DNA of 10,145 nucleotides from Actinomycetota bacterium (GCA_018399435.1 JAGYOJ010000037.1:1-10145), one strand, 5' to 3'. Shown: positions 1-7,438, numbered from the stretch's first letter. Made by a program: numbers and translations. The notes: a model not told the origin generated them from the sequence alone.

Positions 1-28
1 AAAAGAGTTTATTATCTAAATCCTAATA

Positions 29-904
29 ATGCCTATGTGTGATTTTTGCTTAAAACATGGTGCTGGCGGTAAATGGTATCTCAATGCAAAGCACTATTCA
101 AATAAAATTGTTGAAAAATACAATCTCCGTGACTTTCTTTTAGAACAGTATAAAAACTTTGAACAAATTTCAATTAGAAAACAAATGGGGTTTAATGCAG
201 TTGGATTGGGCTATAAATTGCGTATTCCGGTAATAGGAAGAATAATAAAAAATAATGCGGAAAAACTTCTCCATAGCAAAAAAGCTCCCAGTAATCCCTT
301 TAAGGCAGGAGGGCATATAGGCCAGGTTGTGCCTCTTGAAGACGGAATTGCAATATTGGAAAATTGCGCAACGGAGCCGATTATTGAAAAGAATTGCATG
401 TGCAGATATATGACCAGAGGGATTAAAGAATCATGTTGCATTAACTTTGGCGTTATGTCAGAAATAATTGATAAACTACCCCGCTTTATACCCGATAAAG
501 ATAAATTCCATTTAACTAGGAAAGAAGCTGTCCAGCGTTTTACCCAGCATAATAGAAAAGGGTATATTGGAACAATTTGGTTTGGCCCTTATCCATACAT
601 AAATAACCTTTGCTCCTGCGAAAGCCCTGAATGTGCAGGCATTAGGCCACGGGTAGATTTTAATATTCTTTCAATATATAAAGCAGAATACGTTGCCCAA
701 ATATCAGAAGAAAAATGTATTGCATGCGGGGAGTGTGTTGAGCAATGCCCTTTTGGTGCAATTAAAATTGATAAGGAAAATAGAACTGTAAAAATAAATT
801 TATTGGATTGTTATGGCTGTGGAGTTTGTAGGCATGCTTGTCCAAATGATGCAATCTACCTTACTCCAAGGGATTTAATCCCAGAAGTAGCCGGCAAATA
901 TTAA
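29..904 (+). CDS. Multi-cysteine protein with C-terminal 2x[4Fe-4S] ferredoxin domain
   Basis: Predicted cytoplasmic electron-transfer protein of 291 aa. The C-terminus carries two textbook cluster motifs of the C-x2-C-x2-C-x3-C-P type: C230/C233/C236/C240-P and C261/C264/C267/C271-P. The first 220 residues are not a ferredoxin fold. They begin with a CDFC motif (C4, C7) and contain further cysteines: C113, a CMCR motif at 123-126, C136-C137, and C195/C197/C202 in a CSC-x4-C pattern. These could hold another metal centre. I recall similar ferredoxin proteins starting with an MCDFC-like motif from anaerobic bacteria, but know no assigned function. An in-frame TAA at 17-19 limits the start to ATG 29 or ATG 35, and neither has a clear Shine-Dalgarno. 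It is followed after 4 nt by a second ferredoxin gene and then by an SDR gene, so it may carry electrons to or from a redox pathway. The ferredoxin domain is certain; the role is not. Confidence 0.88.
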   Translation: MPMCDFCLKHGAGGKWYLNAKHYSNKIVEKYNLRDFLLEQYKNFEQISIRKQMGFNAVGLGYKLRIPVIGRIIKNNAEKLLHSKKAPSNPFKAGGHIGQVVPLEDGIAILENCATEPIIEKNCMCRYMTRGIKESCCINFGVMSEIIDKLPRFIPDKDKFHLTRKEAVQRFTQHNRKGYIGTIWFGPYPYINNLCSCESPECAGIRPRVDFNILSIYKAEYVAQISEEKCIACGECVEQCPFGAIKIDKENRTVKINLLDCYGCGVCRHACPNDAIYLTPRDLIPEVAGKY

Positions 905-908
905 CTGG

Positions 909-1163
909 ATGAAAAAGAAGACTAAAATAACAATAGATTATTCAATTTGTGGAGACGGAAATGCTATTGATCCCAGAGAATGTTGCAAATGTCTCCGCAT
1001 ATGCGAACCTGCTGTATTTCTCCTTCACCAGACACCTGGTGCAGTTGAACCTGACCCGCTTAATCCACAGAAATGGAGAGTAACAGCTCTCTGGCTATCC
1101 CTTTGCACGCGCTGCCGAAAATGCGCACAAGTATGCCCAAAGAATGCCATAACTATAAAATAA
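909..1163 (+). CDS. Small ferredoxin-like protein, two [4Fe-4S] sites
   Basis: An 84-aa soluble iron-sulfur protein. The second site is canonical: C66-x2-C69-x2-C72-x3-C76-P. The first site is modified. C25-x2-C28-x3-C32 is followed by E-P, and the usual leading cysteine position holds P22. The likely fourth ligand is C14, which leaves a loop of ten residues between the first and second cysteines. Residues 38-60 form a longer linker than in clostridial 2[4Fe-4S] ferredoxins. The start lies 4 nt after the previous stop, with no clear Shine-Dalgarno, so translation is probably coupled to the upstream ferredoxin gene. The two proteins may form one electron-transfer unit, possibly serving the SDR encoded next; this is inferred from gene order only. 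Confidence 0.85.
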   Translation: MKKKTKITIDYSICGDGNAIDPRECCKCLRICEPAVFLLHQTPGAVEPDPLNPQKWRVTALWLSLCTRCRKCAQVCPKNAITIK

Positions 1164-1183
1164 AAATAGACTAATAAAATATT

Positions 1184-2242
1184 ATGCAAAAAGATACAAA
1201 TCATTTAAAAAAGTGCGTTTTCCAGAAGTGCCTTGTTATTGGAGGGGCTGGAATGTTAGGTTATGAAATCGTAAAGCAGCTCCTTAAAAAGAATAAGAAG
1301 GTACGGGTTTTAGATCTTGTTTCTACAAGAGATAGCCGTGTTGATGAGGTAATTGGAGATATAAGGAATCCTGAAGATGTAAGGAAGGCCTGTTCTGGAA
1401 TGGATATTGTTTTCCAAACTGCAGCAGAAGTCTGGAAACCTGGAACCCCAAGCTATATTTACGAAGAAGTAAATATAGAAGGCAGTAAGGCGATAATTGA
1501 TGCTTGCATGAAATATAATGTAGGCAAATTAGTCTACACATCTACAATGGATGTAGTGGTTGATGGGAAAAAACCCATAACCGATGGTGACGAATCCCTG
1601 CCTTATCCAAAAGTAATACCAAAAGACCCGTACTGTAGAACCAAATTAATTGCTGAAAAGGTGGTTTTAAAAGCTAATTGTTCCAGGCTTATGACATGTG
1701 CAATAAGGCCTGCCGGGATATATGGGCCCCGTGATAGATACCATATTGCCAATATCATAAAAGCGGTATCAAATGGCTCTAATTTTAAATTAGGCAATGG
1801 CTCTGCAAAATTTAGCCATGTTTATTCTGAAAATGCTGCACATGCCCATATACTTGCGGCAGAAAATTTAACCAATAATGTTGCTGGCAATTGTTATTTT
1901 ATTACTGATTATGCTGCAAACAATCTCTTTGATTTTATGGAACCCTTCCTTAAAAGTTTAGGTTTAAAACCCCCTAAAAAAACTATACCCTATCCCATAG
2001 CCTATATTTTAGCTTGGCTAAATGAGAAAATTAATAACTCTTCTAATTTTAACAGATTTTCAGTTATACAAACCTGTGTTGACCATACATTTGTACATGA
2101 TAAGGCTGCTAAAGATTTTGGATACAAGCCAATTGTTTCAAAAGAAGAGGCATTCAATAGAACTCTTGCCTGGTTTAAGGAAAATATTGATAATCACCTT
2201 GCCTATAAGGAAAAGGGTAAGGTTAAAAATAGCTTAAGGTAG
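1184..2242 (+). CDS. NAD(P)-dependent 3-beta-HSD/NSDHL-like extended SDR
   Basis: Extended short-chain dehydrogenase/reductase of 352 aa, predicted to oxidise or reduce a hydroxyl/keto group or epimerise its substrate using NAD(P). The Rossmann glycine motif is GGAGMLG at 20-26. Conserved acidic D60 lies at the end of the second cofactor-binding half (GDIRN), S120 is the catalytic serine, and Y150/K154 form the YxxxK pair. RPAGIYGPRD at 175-184 is a signature shared with 3-beta-hydroxysteroid dehydrogenase and sterol-4-alpha-carboxylate 3-dehydrogenase relatives. Residues 1-14 precede the first beta strand and look like a polar extension, but no later start codon fits better than ATG 1184. 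The gene follows the small ferredoxin by 20 nt and has no visible Shine-Dalgarno. It ends in TAG. The substrate cannot be read from the sequence; a steroid, terpenoid or nucleotide-sugar-like molecule is possible. Confidence 0.88.
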   Translation: MQKDTNHLKKCVFQKCLVIGGAGMLGYEIVKQLLKKNKKVRVLDLVSTRDSRVDEVIGDIRNPEDVRKACSGMDIVFQTAAEVWKPGTPSYIYEEVNIEGSKAIIDACMKYNVGKLVYTSTMDVVVDGKKPITDGDESLPYPKVIPKDPYCRTKLIAEKVVLKANCSRLMTCAIRPAGIYGPRDRYHIANIIKAVSNGSNFKLGNGSAKFSHVYSENAAHAHILAAENLTNNVAGNCYFITDYAANNLFDFMEPFLKSLGLKPPKKTIPYPIAYILAWLNEKINNSSNFNRFSVIQTCVDHTFVHDKAAKDFGYKPIVSKEEAFNRTLAWFKENIDNHLAYKEKGKVKNSLR

Positions 2243-2494
2243 TCATAAATATTTTATATGCAAAAAAATTATATTTATTTTCCATAAAAAAATTAAATTA
2301 CTTCTGGACTTTATTTTAATATAATCCAAATTTTTATAATTTCTATTATTTTAAACCATCGATGGTAATTTTAAGATAAATTTTAACATAAAATGTTTTC
2401 AAAGTTACATAAATAAAAAACTATTATTATAGATTTGATATTAGTCTCAGATATCAGGTATGTAAAAAGAAATTATTGTAAAGACCAGCTAAGT
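2243..2494. other. AT-rich convergent intergenic region
   Basis: This 252-nt stretch lies between the converging SDR (plus) and methyltransferase (minus) genes. I see no ORF or RNA gene in it. It contains a perfect 12-nt palindrome ACCATCGATGGT at 2355-2366 and a weak inverted repeat GATAT/ATATC at 2437-2441 and 2451-2455. Neither is followed by a convincing T-tract on either strand. Its right end merges with the candidate plus-strand terminator at 2487-2507. Confidence 0.6.
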
Positions 2495-2507
2495 TTAGCT
2501 CTTTTTT
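2487..2507 (+). terminator. Candidate weak intrinsic terminator
   Basis: AGCTA and TAGCT, with a 4-nt loop, form a short stem at 2487-2500. C and six T residues follow on the plus strand. This could stop transcripts from the three-gene plus-strand unit about 245 nt past its last stop codon. The stem is short and only 40 percent GC, and it overlaps the TAA stop (2495-2497) of the opposing methyltransferase gene, so the call is tentative. Confidence 0.35.
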
Positions 2508-3226
2508 GACACTAAAAACATTTTCCCATTACGTTCATATTCTATTACCGGTTTAAACCTGAGATGCGTATTTCTTTGCAAAAATTCTTTAAGGGCGCGC
2601 TGCTGCCCTAATTCTTTTCCTTCAGTAAAGGAGTACCAGTCATCAAAGATAACTATAGTTTTATCATTAATTAAGCCTTCTAGCCAGACTAAAGCAGTAT
2701 TGGTAGAAGAGTATAGATCACAATCCAGCATGACCACACCCGCAGCCCTGGCTCCTAGATCCTTTTTAAGCTGCTCGTCAAGTATATCTTCGTAAAAGCC
2801 TTCAATTAACTGTACTTTTTTAAAATCCACTCCATGTCTGCTTAGATTTTTTTCCACCTGTTTGCGGGTGCAGGCAAACTGTCCCTCAAAAAACCTGCCA
2901 TCTGACTTGTCCGCGTCTTCTACCTCTGGCAAACCCTGGAATGAGTCAAAACCGTAAAAGCGGGTATCTCTAAGGCCCAGCTTTTTTGCAGTATGGTAAG
3001 CTTCGAAAAAAGTGTAACCCTTATATAGCCCAAACTCATAATAATCACCAATTGGTCCTCCGGAATGTAGTTCCTCCGCTAGCCTGAATGCTTCTTTAAT
3101 AGCGCCTGGCGCACCAGCGCTTAGTGATTTAAACCCAAAGTTCATAGCATGATATATGCGCGACCCTATCCTAAAAAGCGGCGGGCAATGCCTCAGTATT
3201 GATTCTATCTTTCCCTTTATAGCCAT
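2495..3226 (-). CDS. TylF/MycF-type class I O-methyltransferase
   Basis: A 243-aa protein matching the macrocin O-methyltransferase (TylF/MycF) family. These enzymes move a methyl group from S-adenosylmethionine to a sugar or polyketide hydroxyl, usually with Mg2+. The SAM-binding strand and loop is YEFGLYKG at 63-70, followed by YGFDSFQGLP at 91-100, where D94 would contact the cofactor. The metal and catalytic acidic residues appear in LDCDLYSS at 167-174 (D168, D170) and FDDWYSF at 194-200 (D195, D196). Residues 1-40 form a variable N-terminal arm. The ATG is preceded by AAGGGA at 3234-3239 with 7-nt spacing. The gene starts 23 nt after the SDR gene on the same strand, so they probably form an operon that modifies the same glycan, glycolipid or small molecule. 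The family is clear; the acceptor is unknown. Confidence 0.88.
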   Translation of the reverse strand: MAIKGKIESILRHCPPLFRIGSRIYHAMNFGFKSLSAGAPGAIKEAFRLAEELHSGGPIGDYYEFGLYKGYTFFEAYHTAKKLGLRDTRFYGFDSFQGLPEVEDADKSDGRFFEGQFACTRKQVEKNLSRHGVDFKKVQLIEGFYEDILDEQLKKDLGARAAGVVMLDCDLYSSTNTALVWLEGLINDKTIVIFDDWYSFTEGKELGQQRALKEFLQRNTHLRFKPVIEYERNGKMFLVSKKS

Positions 3227-3249
3227 GACTAAATCCCTTTTATTTTTTA

Positions 3250-4290
3250 TTATAAATTAAATTTATCTTTAATGCGTTTTGGCAATTTGCCATTAAGATA
3301 TCCATTTTCAATATACCATTTTGCTGTATATGCCAATCCTTGTTCCAAATCAATATTGGGTTTAAAACCCAGCTCGCTTTTAGCACGGGTACCTGTAAAA
3401 GCCCTATTTTTGTAAAAAAAGTCCAGGCGTCGGCGATAAAGTGGGGGCTCTAGGCCAAAAGGCCGGTAAAGCACTTCACATATTATTGCTAATAATTTCA
3501 AAGGGGCAAGCGGCAGCTTACCTTTTGGCAGTTCTTTGCCTATTACAGTAGCAATTAATTTTGATAATTCCTCTATTGTAGTATACCTTGGCCCAGACAA
3601 AATATAAGTACGGCCAATAGCCTCAGGTTTTTCTGAACAAAGCAGCACCCCTTCTATTAAATCATCAATATATATCAGGTGGTATAATACTTTCCCTGAT
3701 CCTAACATCCTAAACCACCCACGGTTAATACTCTTAAACAATTTAAGAAACCTCATATCTCCGGGCCCATAAACTCCCACCGGCCGGAAGATGGTTGCAG
3801 GCAAACCTCTCTCAATAGCCTTGCGTACAAGCAATTCTCCTTCCAGCTTGGTCCTCTGGTAAACATCATCGGCAGCAAAAGTCGCTTCTTCATCAGCAGG
3901 AACTGAATTTATGTCACCATGTACTCCAACAGTGCTGCAATGTACAAGCCTTTTTACGCCAAACTTTTCAGCTGCATTGATAATATTGCGCGTGCCTTCA
4001 ACATTAACTTCTTTATAAATTTTATCTGGATATTTAGCAGAACGGTACAATGCTGCAATGTGATAGATAGTTTTTACTCCTTGAACTGCTGCCTCTACGT
4101 CAGAGCTGTGAATTAGGTTACCTTCAACTAATTTAACGCCTTGCTTTTCTAAATGTTCTGCCCTTTTCCTGCTACGGACTAAAGCAATTACATTATAATC
4201 TCTTTTAACCAAAGTTTGGGCTAGATGGTTTCCAATGAACCCGGTGGCACCAGTTACCATAACCGTTTTATTTCTAAATTTAGTAGCCAA
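3250..4290 (-). CDS. NAD-dependent epimerase/dehydratase-type extended SDR
   Basis: A 346-aa extended SDR, probably an NAD(P)-dependent sugar epimerase, 3-beta-HSD-like dehydrogenase or dihydroflavonol-reductase-like enzyme. The cofactor loop is GATGFIG at 14-20. The catalytic residues are S119 (HCST) and Y144/K148 (YQRTK), and the RPVGVYGPGD signature is at 169-178. IDD at 208-210 and the YILSGP segment at 229-234 are typical of the substrate-side half in this group. The start is TTG 4290, supported by GAAGGA at 4299-4304 with 8-nt spacing; the first internal ATG falls inside the first beta strand. It lies upstream of the TylF-like methyltransferase and is probably its operon partner. It is related to the SDR at 1184-2242 but clearly not a recent duplicate. 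G+C looks higher than in the genes to the right. Confidence 0.88.
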   Translation of the reverse strand: MATKFRNKTVMVTGATGFIGNHLAQTLVKRDYNVIALVRSRKRAEHLEKQGVKLVEGNLIHSSDVEAAVQGVKTIYHIAALYRSAKYPDKIYKEVNVEGTRNIINAAEKFGVKRLVHCSTVGVHGDINSVPADEEATFAADDVYQRTKLEGELLVRKAIERGLPATIFRPVGVYGPGDMRFLKLFKSINRGWFRMLGSGKVLYHLIYIDDLIEGVLLCSEKPEAIGRTYILSGPRYTTIEELSKLIATVIGKELPKGKLPLAPLKLLAIICEVLYRPFGLEPPLYRRRLDFFYKNRAFTGTRAKSELGFKPNIDLEQGLAYTAKWYIENGYLNGKLPKRIKDKFNL

Positions 4291-4341
4291 AAGTTTTTTC
4301 CTTCATTTATTAATATTAATATTAAAATACATTCAAATAAA

Positions 4342-4347
4342 ATTATA
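4342..4347 (-). promoter_or_regulatory. Candidate -10 box for the SDR/methyltransferase unit
   Basis: On the minus strand this reads TATAAT, about 50 nt before the TTG start of the SDR gene. No good -35 box is found 16-18 nt upstream, where the sequence is T-rich. In such AT-rich DNA a chance match is quite possible. An AT-only palindrome at 4308-4321 lies between this box and the ribosome binding site. Confidence 0.25.
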
Positions 4348-4696
4348 GAGAAGCCTTGGCAAAAATAAACATTACTTATAATTGCTGGCATAATATAGTA
4401 ATCAGGGGCTGCATATATCATACAATATATTTGTTGCCTATTTTTTATAAATTAAAAATTACTCTATTTTCTCTGTGGCTTTCTATTGCTTTTATAAAGT
4501 TCCCTAAATTTACTATGCAAATTTTATATATAATTCCTAAAATTTTCAACCAATATCCATTATTTATTTAAAACTTACAATATTGTTATCCAAATTAATC
4601 CATGATTTAGTAATATTTAAAAACTTATATAGCTATGTGATTATAATAGGTTTATATCTCAAAAGTATGTTACTCGATATTAATTTAAAAATGTCT

Positions 4697-4710
4697 TTGG
4701 CCCTAGCCAA
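4697..4710 (-). other. Small stem-loop downstream of the UroD-like gene
   Basis: TTGGC and GCCAA form a 5-bp stem with a 4-nt loop, about 130 nt past the stop of the minus-strand UroD-like gene. On the minus strand a run of five T residues follows after five other bases. It could be a poor terminator of the long minus-strand transcript, but it is too small to be sure. Confidence 0.2.
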
Positions 4711-4838
4711 CAGAAAAAAAATAATATTTTCTTTAATATTTAATCCTACTTATTTTTACAGTGAAAAAAACCTTGGTTTAGAGATTTATAACTTTTATTT
4801 TACATTACTAAAAATTTGGTTAATATTTATTAAGCCTT

Positions 4839-5873
4839 TCACTTTATTTCTTCTAATTTTATAGGATACTTCCCGTACATTTTTAAAGCTTTTAGCATTG
4901 CGACATAATTTTCAGGCTTAACTCCAGAGTGAATTGAATTGCTTGAAGATAATATATATCCATAACCGGGCCCTCCATCTCTTATACATTTCTTTGTTTC
5001 AATAATAACATCTTCTATGCTACTAAAAGATAATGTCTGTGCACAGTCTACATTGCCTTTTATAGCAATCCTATGGCCATATTTTTCTTTAACCTCCTTA
5101 ATTCTCATTCCCGCTACAGGATCAATAGGATCTATACAATCTATGCCAGTGTTTACAATATCATCCAAAATGGGCCATATATATCCATCTGTGTGTTTTA
5201 TTACCAATAAGCCTAATTCTTTGAATCCCTTAATTATTTTTTTAAGCCCTGGCAAAAATAACCTTTTAAATGATCCTGGCGATATTAGTAGGCCTTTGTC
5301 ATAAGCATAGTCATCACCAGTAAAAATTATTTTAATACCTTTGCTAACAGCAATTCTTGCAAGTTCTAAATTTATATTTATTGAAAGATCAATAAGTTCA
5401 TTAATTAATTTTGGGTTACTGGCTATATTCATAAATAGATTTTCATAACCCAATAAATTTCTAGGTATTGAAAATACGTCATTAAGGTGGAGAATTATTG
5501 CTTTTTTATTTTTATGTTTTTCAATAATTTTTTCTATTTTTTTGAACCTGGAAGGTTTTTTAGGATCAGGCGGATCATATTTTTTAAGATCCCTTTCGTT
5601 TTTTATACAGCCCTCCGAAACAGAATGTTCCTCTGCAGTGAACTTTATAATATTGCCCCATTCATCCTTATAAACATTTTCAGAAATTTTCTCTTTATCA
5701 TATTCTACAGAAACAATTATTGCATCTATGTCCCATTCATAAATAAAATCTTCTAGACTAAACCCGGGATTAATTAAATTAATCACTTTAGAATCTATGC
5801 TCCATTCAAATGAAGGTATCCTGTCCACTTCCTGCCTTTGCAATGCCTTAATGACTCTTTTTTCTGATTTCAA
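4839..5873 (-). CDS. UroD/MtaA-superfamily protein (uroporphyrinogen decarboxylase-like)
   Basis: A 344-aa protein with the layout of the UroD/MtaA/CmuA TIM-barrel superfamily, which includes uroporphyrinogen decarboxylase and corrinoid/coenzyme M methyltransferases. Visible family segments are the N-terminal helix with EVDRIP at 15-20, TGDDYAY at 185-191, SPGSFKRLFLPGLKKI at 198-213, IKHTDG at 225-230, and IKGNVD at 271-276. It lacks the conserved Arg/Gly-rich N-terminal substrate loop of true haem-pathway UroD. It also lacks the cysteine zinc ligands of MtaA/CmuA: the HxC position is H227-T-D229, and the late cysteine position is in a serine/asparagine run at 309-312. It is therefore best seen as a superfamily member of unknown reaction. 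The start is TTG 5873, supported by GGAGGG at 5879-5884 with 5-nt spacing. It follows the sugar-kinase-like gene by 23 nt, suggesting a shared transcript. Confidence 0.85.
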   Translation of the reverse strand: MKSEKRVIKALQRQEVDRIPSFEWSIDSKVINLINPGFSLEDFIYEWDIDAIIVSVEYDKEKISENVYKDEWGNIIKFTAEEHSVSEGCIKNERDLKKYDPPDPKKPSRFKKIEKIIEKHKNKKAIILHLNDVFSIPRNLLGYENLFMNIASNPKLINELIDLSININLELARIAVSKGIKIIFTGDDYAYDKGLLISPGSFKRLFLPGLKKIIKGFKELGLLVIKHTDGYIWPILDDIVNTGIDCIDPIDPVAGMRIKEVKEKYGHRIAIKGNVDCAQTLSFSSIEDVIIETKKCIRDGGPGYGYILSSSNSIHSGVKPENYVAMLKALKMYGKYPIKLEEIK

Positions 5874-5878
5874 ATAAA

Positions 5879-5884
5879 CCCTCC
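5879..5884 (-). promoter_or_regulatory. Strong Shine-Dalgarno supporting a TTG start
   Basis: On the minus strand this reads GGAGGG, 5 nt before TTG 5873. No ATG or GTG in frame has an equally good site nearby, so it decides the start of the UroD-like gene. Confidence 0.8.
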
Positions 5885-5896
5885 GTTTGTATAGTT

Positions 5897-7432
5897 TTAA
5901 CTTATTTTATTTAGTTTTTTGAAAGTATTCCTAAATTGTTTTAAACTTTGCGAATATAATTTAACATATTCTTCATAAATTTTATTATTTTCCTTATCTG
6001 GATAATAAGTTTTTATAGGCTTGGTAAATTTTGATGCAGTCTTATCTAAATCTTTGTATAAACCAATTGCCTTTCCTGCTATTAAAACACCTCCTAATAA
6101 TGTTAAATCGTTTCTATTTAACTGTACATATTCCAAATCTGTAACATCGCTCTTTATTTGGTTCCAAAGGTCAGACTTAGCTCCACCACCAATAACCCTT
6201 ACTTTTTTAAATTTCAGATCTGGATGGCTTTTCCCCATTGCTTTAATTACTAATCCGAATTCATATGCAAAACTTTCTAAAAGTGACTTATAAAAATGTT
6301 CTTTTTTATGGTTCCATGTATGGCCAATCCATAACCCTTTAGTGTCCGAATCTACCTGGTAACCCCTTCCTCCAAGATGGCCAAAACACAGTAATTTATC
6401 TGAACCTGGAGAAATATCTTTACACTTTTCATCTAATACTTTGAAAGGAGATATATTATTTTTTTCTGCAATTTCGATTTCTTCTTTTGCGAAAGTATTT
6501 TTAAACCATTCATGTGCAATCCCTGAACCTAATATGAAAAAACTAGATAAATATTGACCATTTATAACTGAAGGGATATTTTCAAGCATCTTATTAGATT
6601 TATCGGGGATAAATTCTTTAACACATAAAGAAAATGCAGAAAAGGATGCTGCTTCATCTATTAGCATTCCAGGCTTTGTTATCCCTGCACCTAGCGCTCC
6701 TATCGGCTTATCGCCTGCACCTGCAACTACTGGTATTCCGCTAATTAAATTACATTTTTGGGAAACTTTTTTATTTAATTTGCCAATAATTTTTAATGGA
6801 CTTACTATTTCCGGTAACAAATCCATGTTTATATTAAAATAATCACAAATATCCTTAGACCACGTTTTATTAATGATATTGGCAATTCCGCTCATCTGCA
6901 GGTATGTATAGTCGACAAATGCATCTTCAATAAGCAAATCACACATTTTTGAAGCAATAAACCCTGAAAGAAAAATAAATTTAGAAACTTTTTTATATAT
7001 TGCAGGATATTCATTTTTCCACCAGAGTAGTTTTGGCACAAATGATGGGAAATTTGTTCCAGATAATTCTAATATTTTAGAACCATAACTATCAACCATA
7101 TTTTTCCCATATTTATAAGAACGTGTATCGGATACAATAGACCAATCAGCAATTACATCCCAATTATTATCTACCCCCATTGCTCCGCCCATTGCTCCCG
7201 AAAAGCTAATAGCTTCTACCTTTAAATTATTGTTCTTTTGAATAATGCTTTTAATGGAATCAATAATTATACTTAAAATTTTTTCACTACTTTGTATGAA
7301 TACTCCAGGCCTTGGATATTCACCTGGACATTTGACTGTTAGGGAATCAATTACTTCTCCATCAAAATTATAAAGACCTAGTTTTATATTGCTAACACCA
7401 ATATCTATTGCCAAAAAACATTGCTTTATCAT
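5897..7432 (-). CDS. FGGY-family carbohydrate kinase (xylulokinase-like)
   Basis: A 511-aa cytoplasmic kinase of the FGGY family, the usual length for xylulokinase, gluconokinase or glycerol kinase relatives. It is predicted to phosphorylate a sugar or polyol with ATP. The N-terminal actin-like domain opens with the phosphate-binding segment AIDIGVSNIKLGLY at 8-21. D241 in GAGDKPIGALGAG (238-250) is the expected catalytic base. The C-terminal domain has the adenosine-binding segment IGGGAKSDLWNQIKSDV at 414-430, followed by GGVLIAG at 447-453. The residue after the catalytic Asp is lysine rather than the glutamine common in xylulokinase, so the sugar is not assigned. The ATG is preceded by GGAGGG at 7439-7444. 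The gene starts 21 nt after the second YedE half and is followed by the UroD-like gene. No sugar transporter or isomerase is seen in the window. Confidence 0.88.
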   Translation of the reverse strand: MIKQCFLAIDIGVSNIKLGLYNFDGEVIDSLTVKCPGEYPRPGVFIQSSEKILSIIIDSIKSIIQKNNNLKVEAISFSGAMGGAMGVDNNWDVIADWSIVSDTRSYKYGKNMVDSYGSKILELSGTNFPSFVPKLLWWKNEYPAIYKKVSKFIFLSGFIASKMCDLLIEDAFVDYTYLQMSGIANIINKTWSKDICDYFNINMDLLPEIVSPLKIIGKLNKKVSQKCNLISGIPVVAGAGDKPIGALGAGITKPGMLIDEAASFSAFSLCVKEFIPDKSNKMLENIPSVINGQYLSSFFILGSGIAHEWFKNTFAKEEIEIAEKNNISPFKVLDEKCKDISPGSDKLLCFGHLGGRGYQVDSDTKGLWIGHTWNHKKEHFYKSLLESFAYEFGLVIKAMGKSHPDLKFKKVRVIGGGAKSDLWNQIKSDVTDLEYVQLNRNDLTLLGGVLIAGKAIGLYKDLDKTASKFTKPIKTYYPDKENNKIYEEYVKLYSQSLKQFRNTFKKLNKIS

Positions 7433-7438
7433 TAATTT

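Larger units (their letters stand above)
4291..4838. other. AT-rich 548-nt gap without a convincing gene
   Basis: This stretch separates the minus-strand SDR start from the minus-strand UroD-like stop. Plus-strand reading frames inside it lack ribosome binding sites and encode only I/L/F/Y/K-rich sequence, as expected by chance in AT-rich DNA. The left end probably holds the promoter of the SDR/methyltransferase unit. It contains an AT-only 14-nt palindrome (TATTAATATTAATA, 4308-4321) and a small stem-loop at 4697-4710. I see no tRNA, riboswitch or repeat array. Confidence 0.6.

Noticed and set aside
2355..2366. Palindrome ACCATCGATGGT as a terminator
   Set aside because: The usable stem is only 4 bp, and no T-tract follows on either strand. 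It may be a protein-binding site or chance.
4356..4571. Plus-strand reading frame of 71 codons in the AT-rich gap
   Set aside because: It has no ribosome binding site, and its composition is what random AT-rich DNA gives. It resembles no family I know.
4583..4864. Plus-strand reading frame of 93 codons starting with TTG
   Set aside because: It has no Shine-Dalgarno, is made of I/L/F/Y/K-rich sequence, and overlaps the end of the well-supported UroD-like gene on the other strand.
4839..5873. True haem-pathway uroporphyrinogen decarboxylase (hemE)
   Set aside because: The N-terminal conserved arginine loop is missing, the motifs fit the wider MtaA/UroD superfamily, and no haem genes are nearby.
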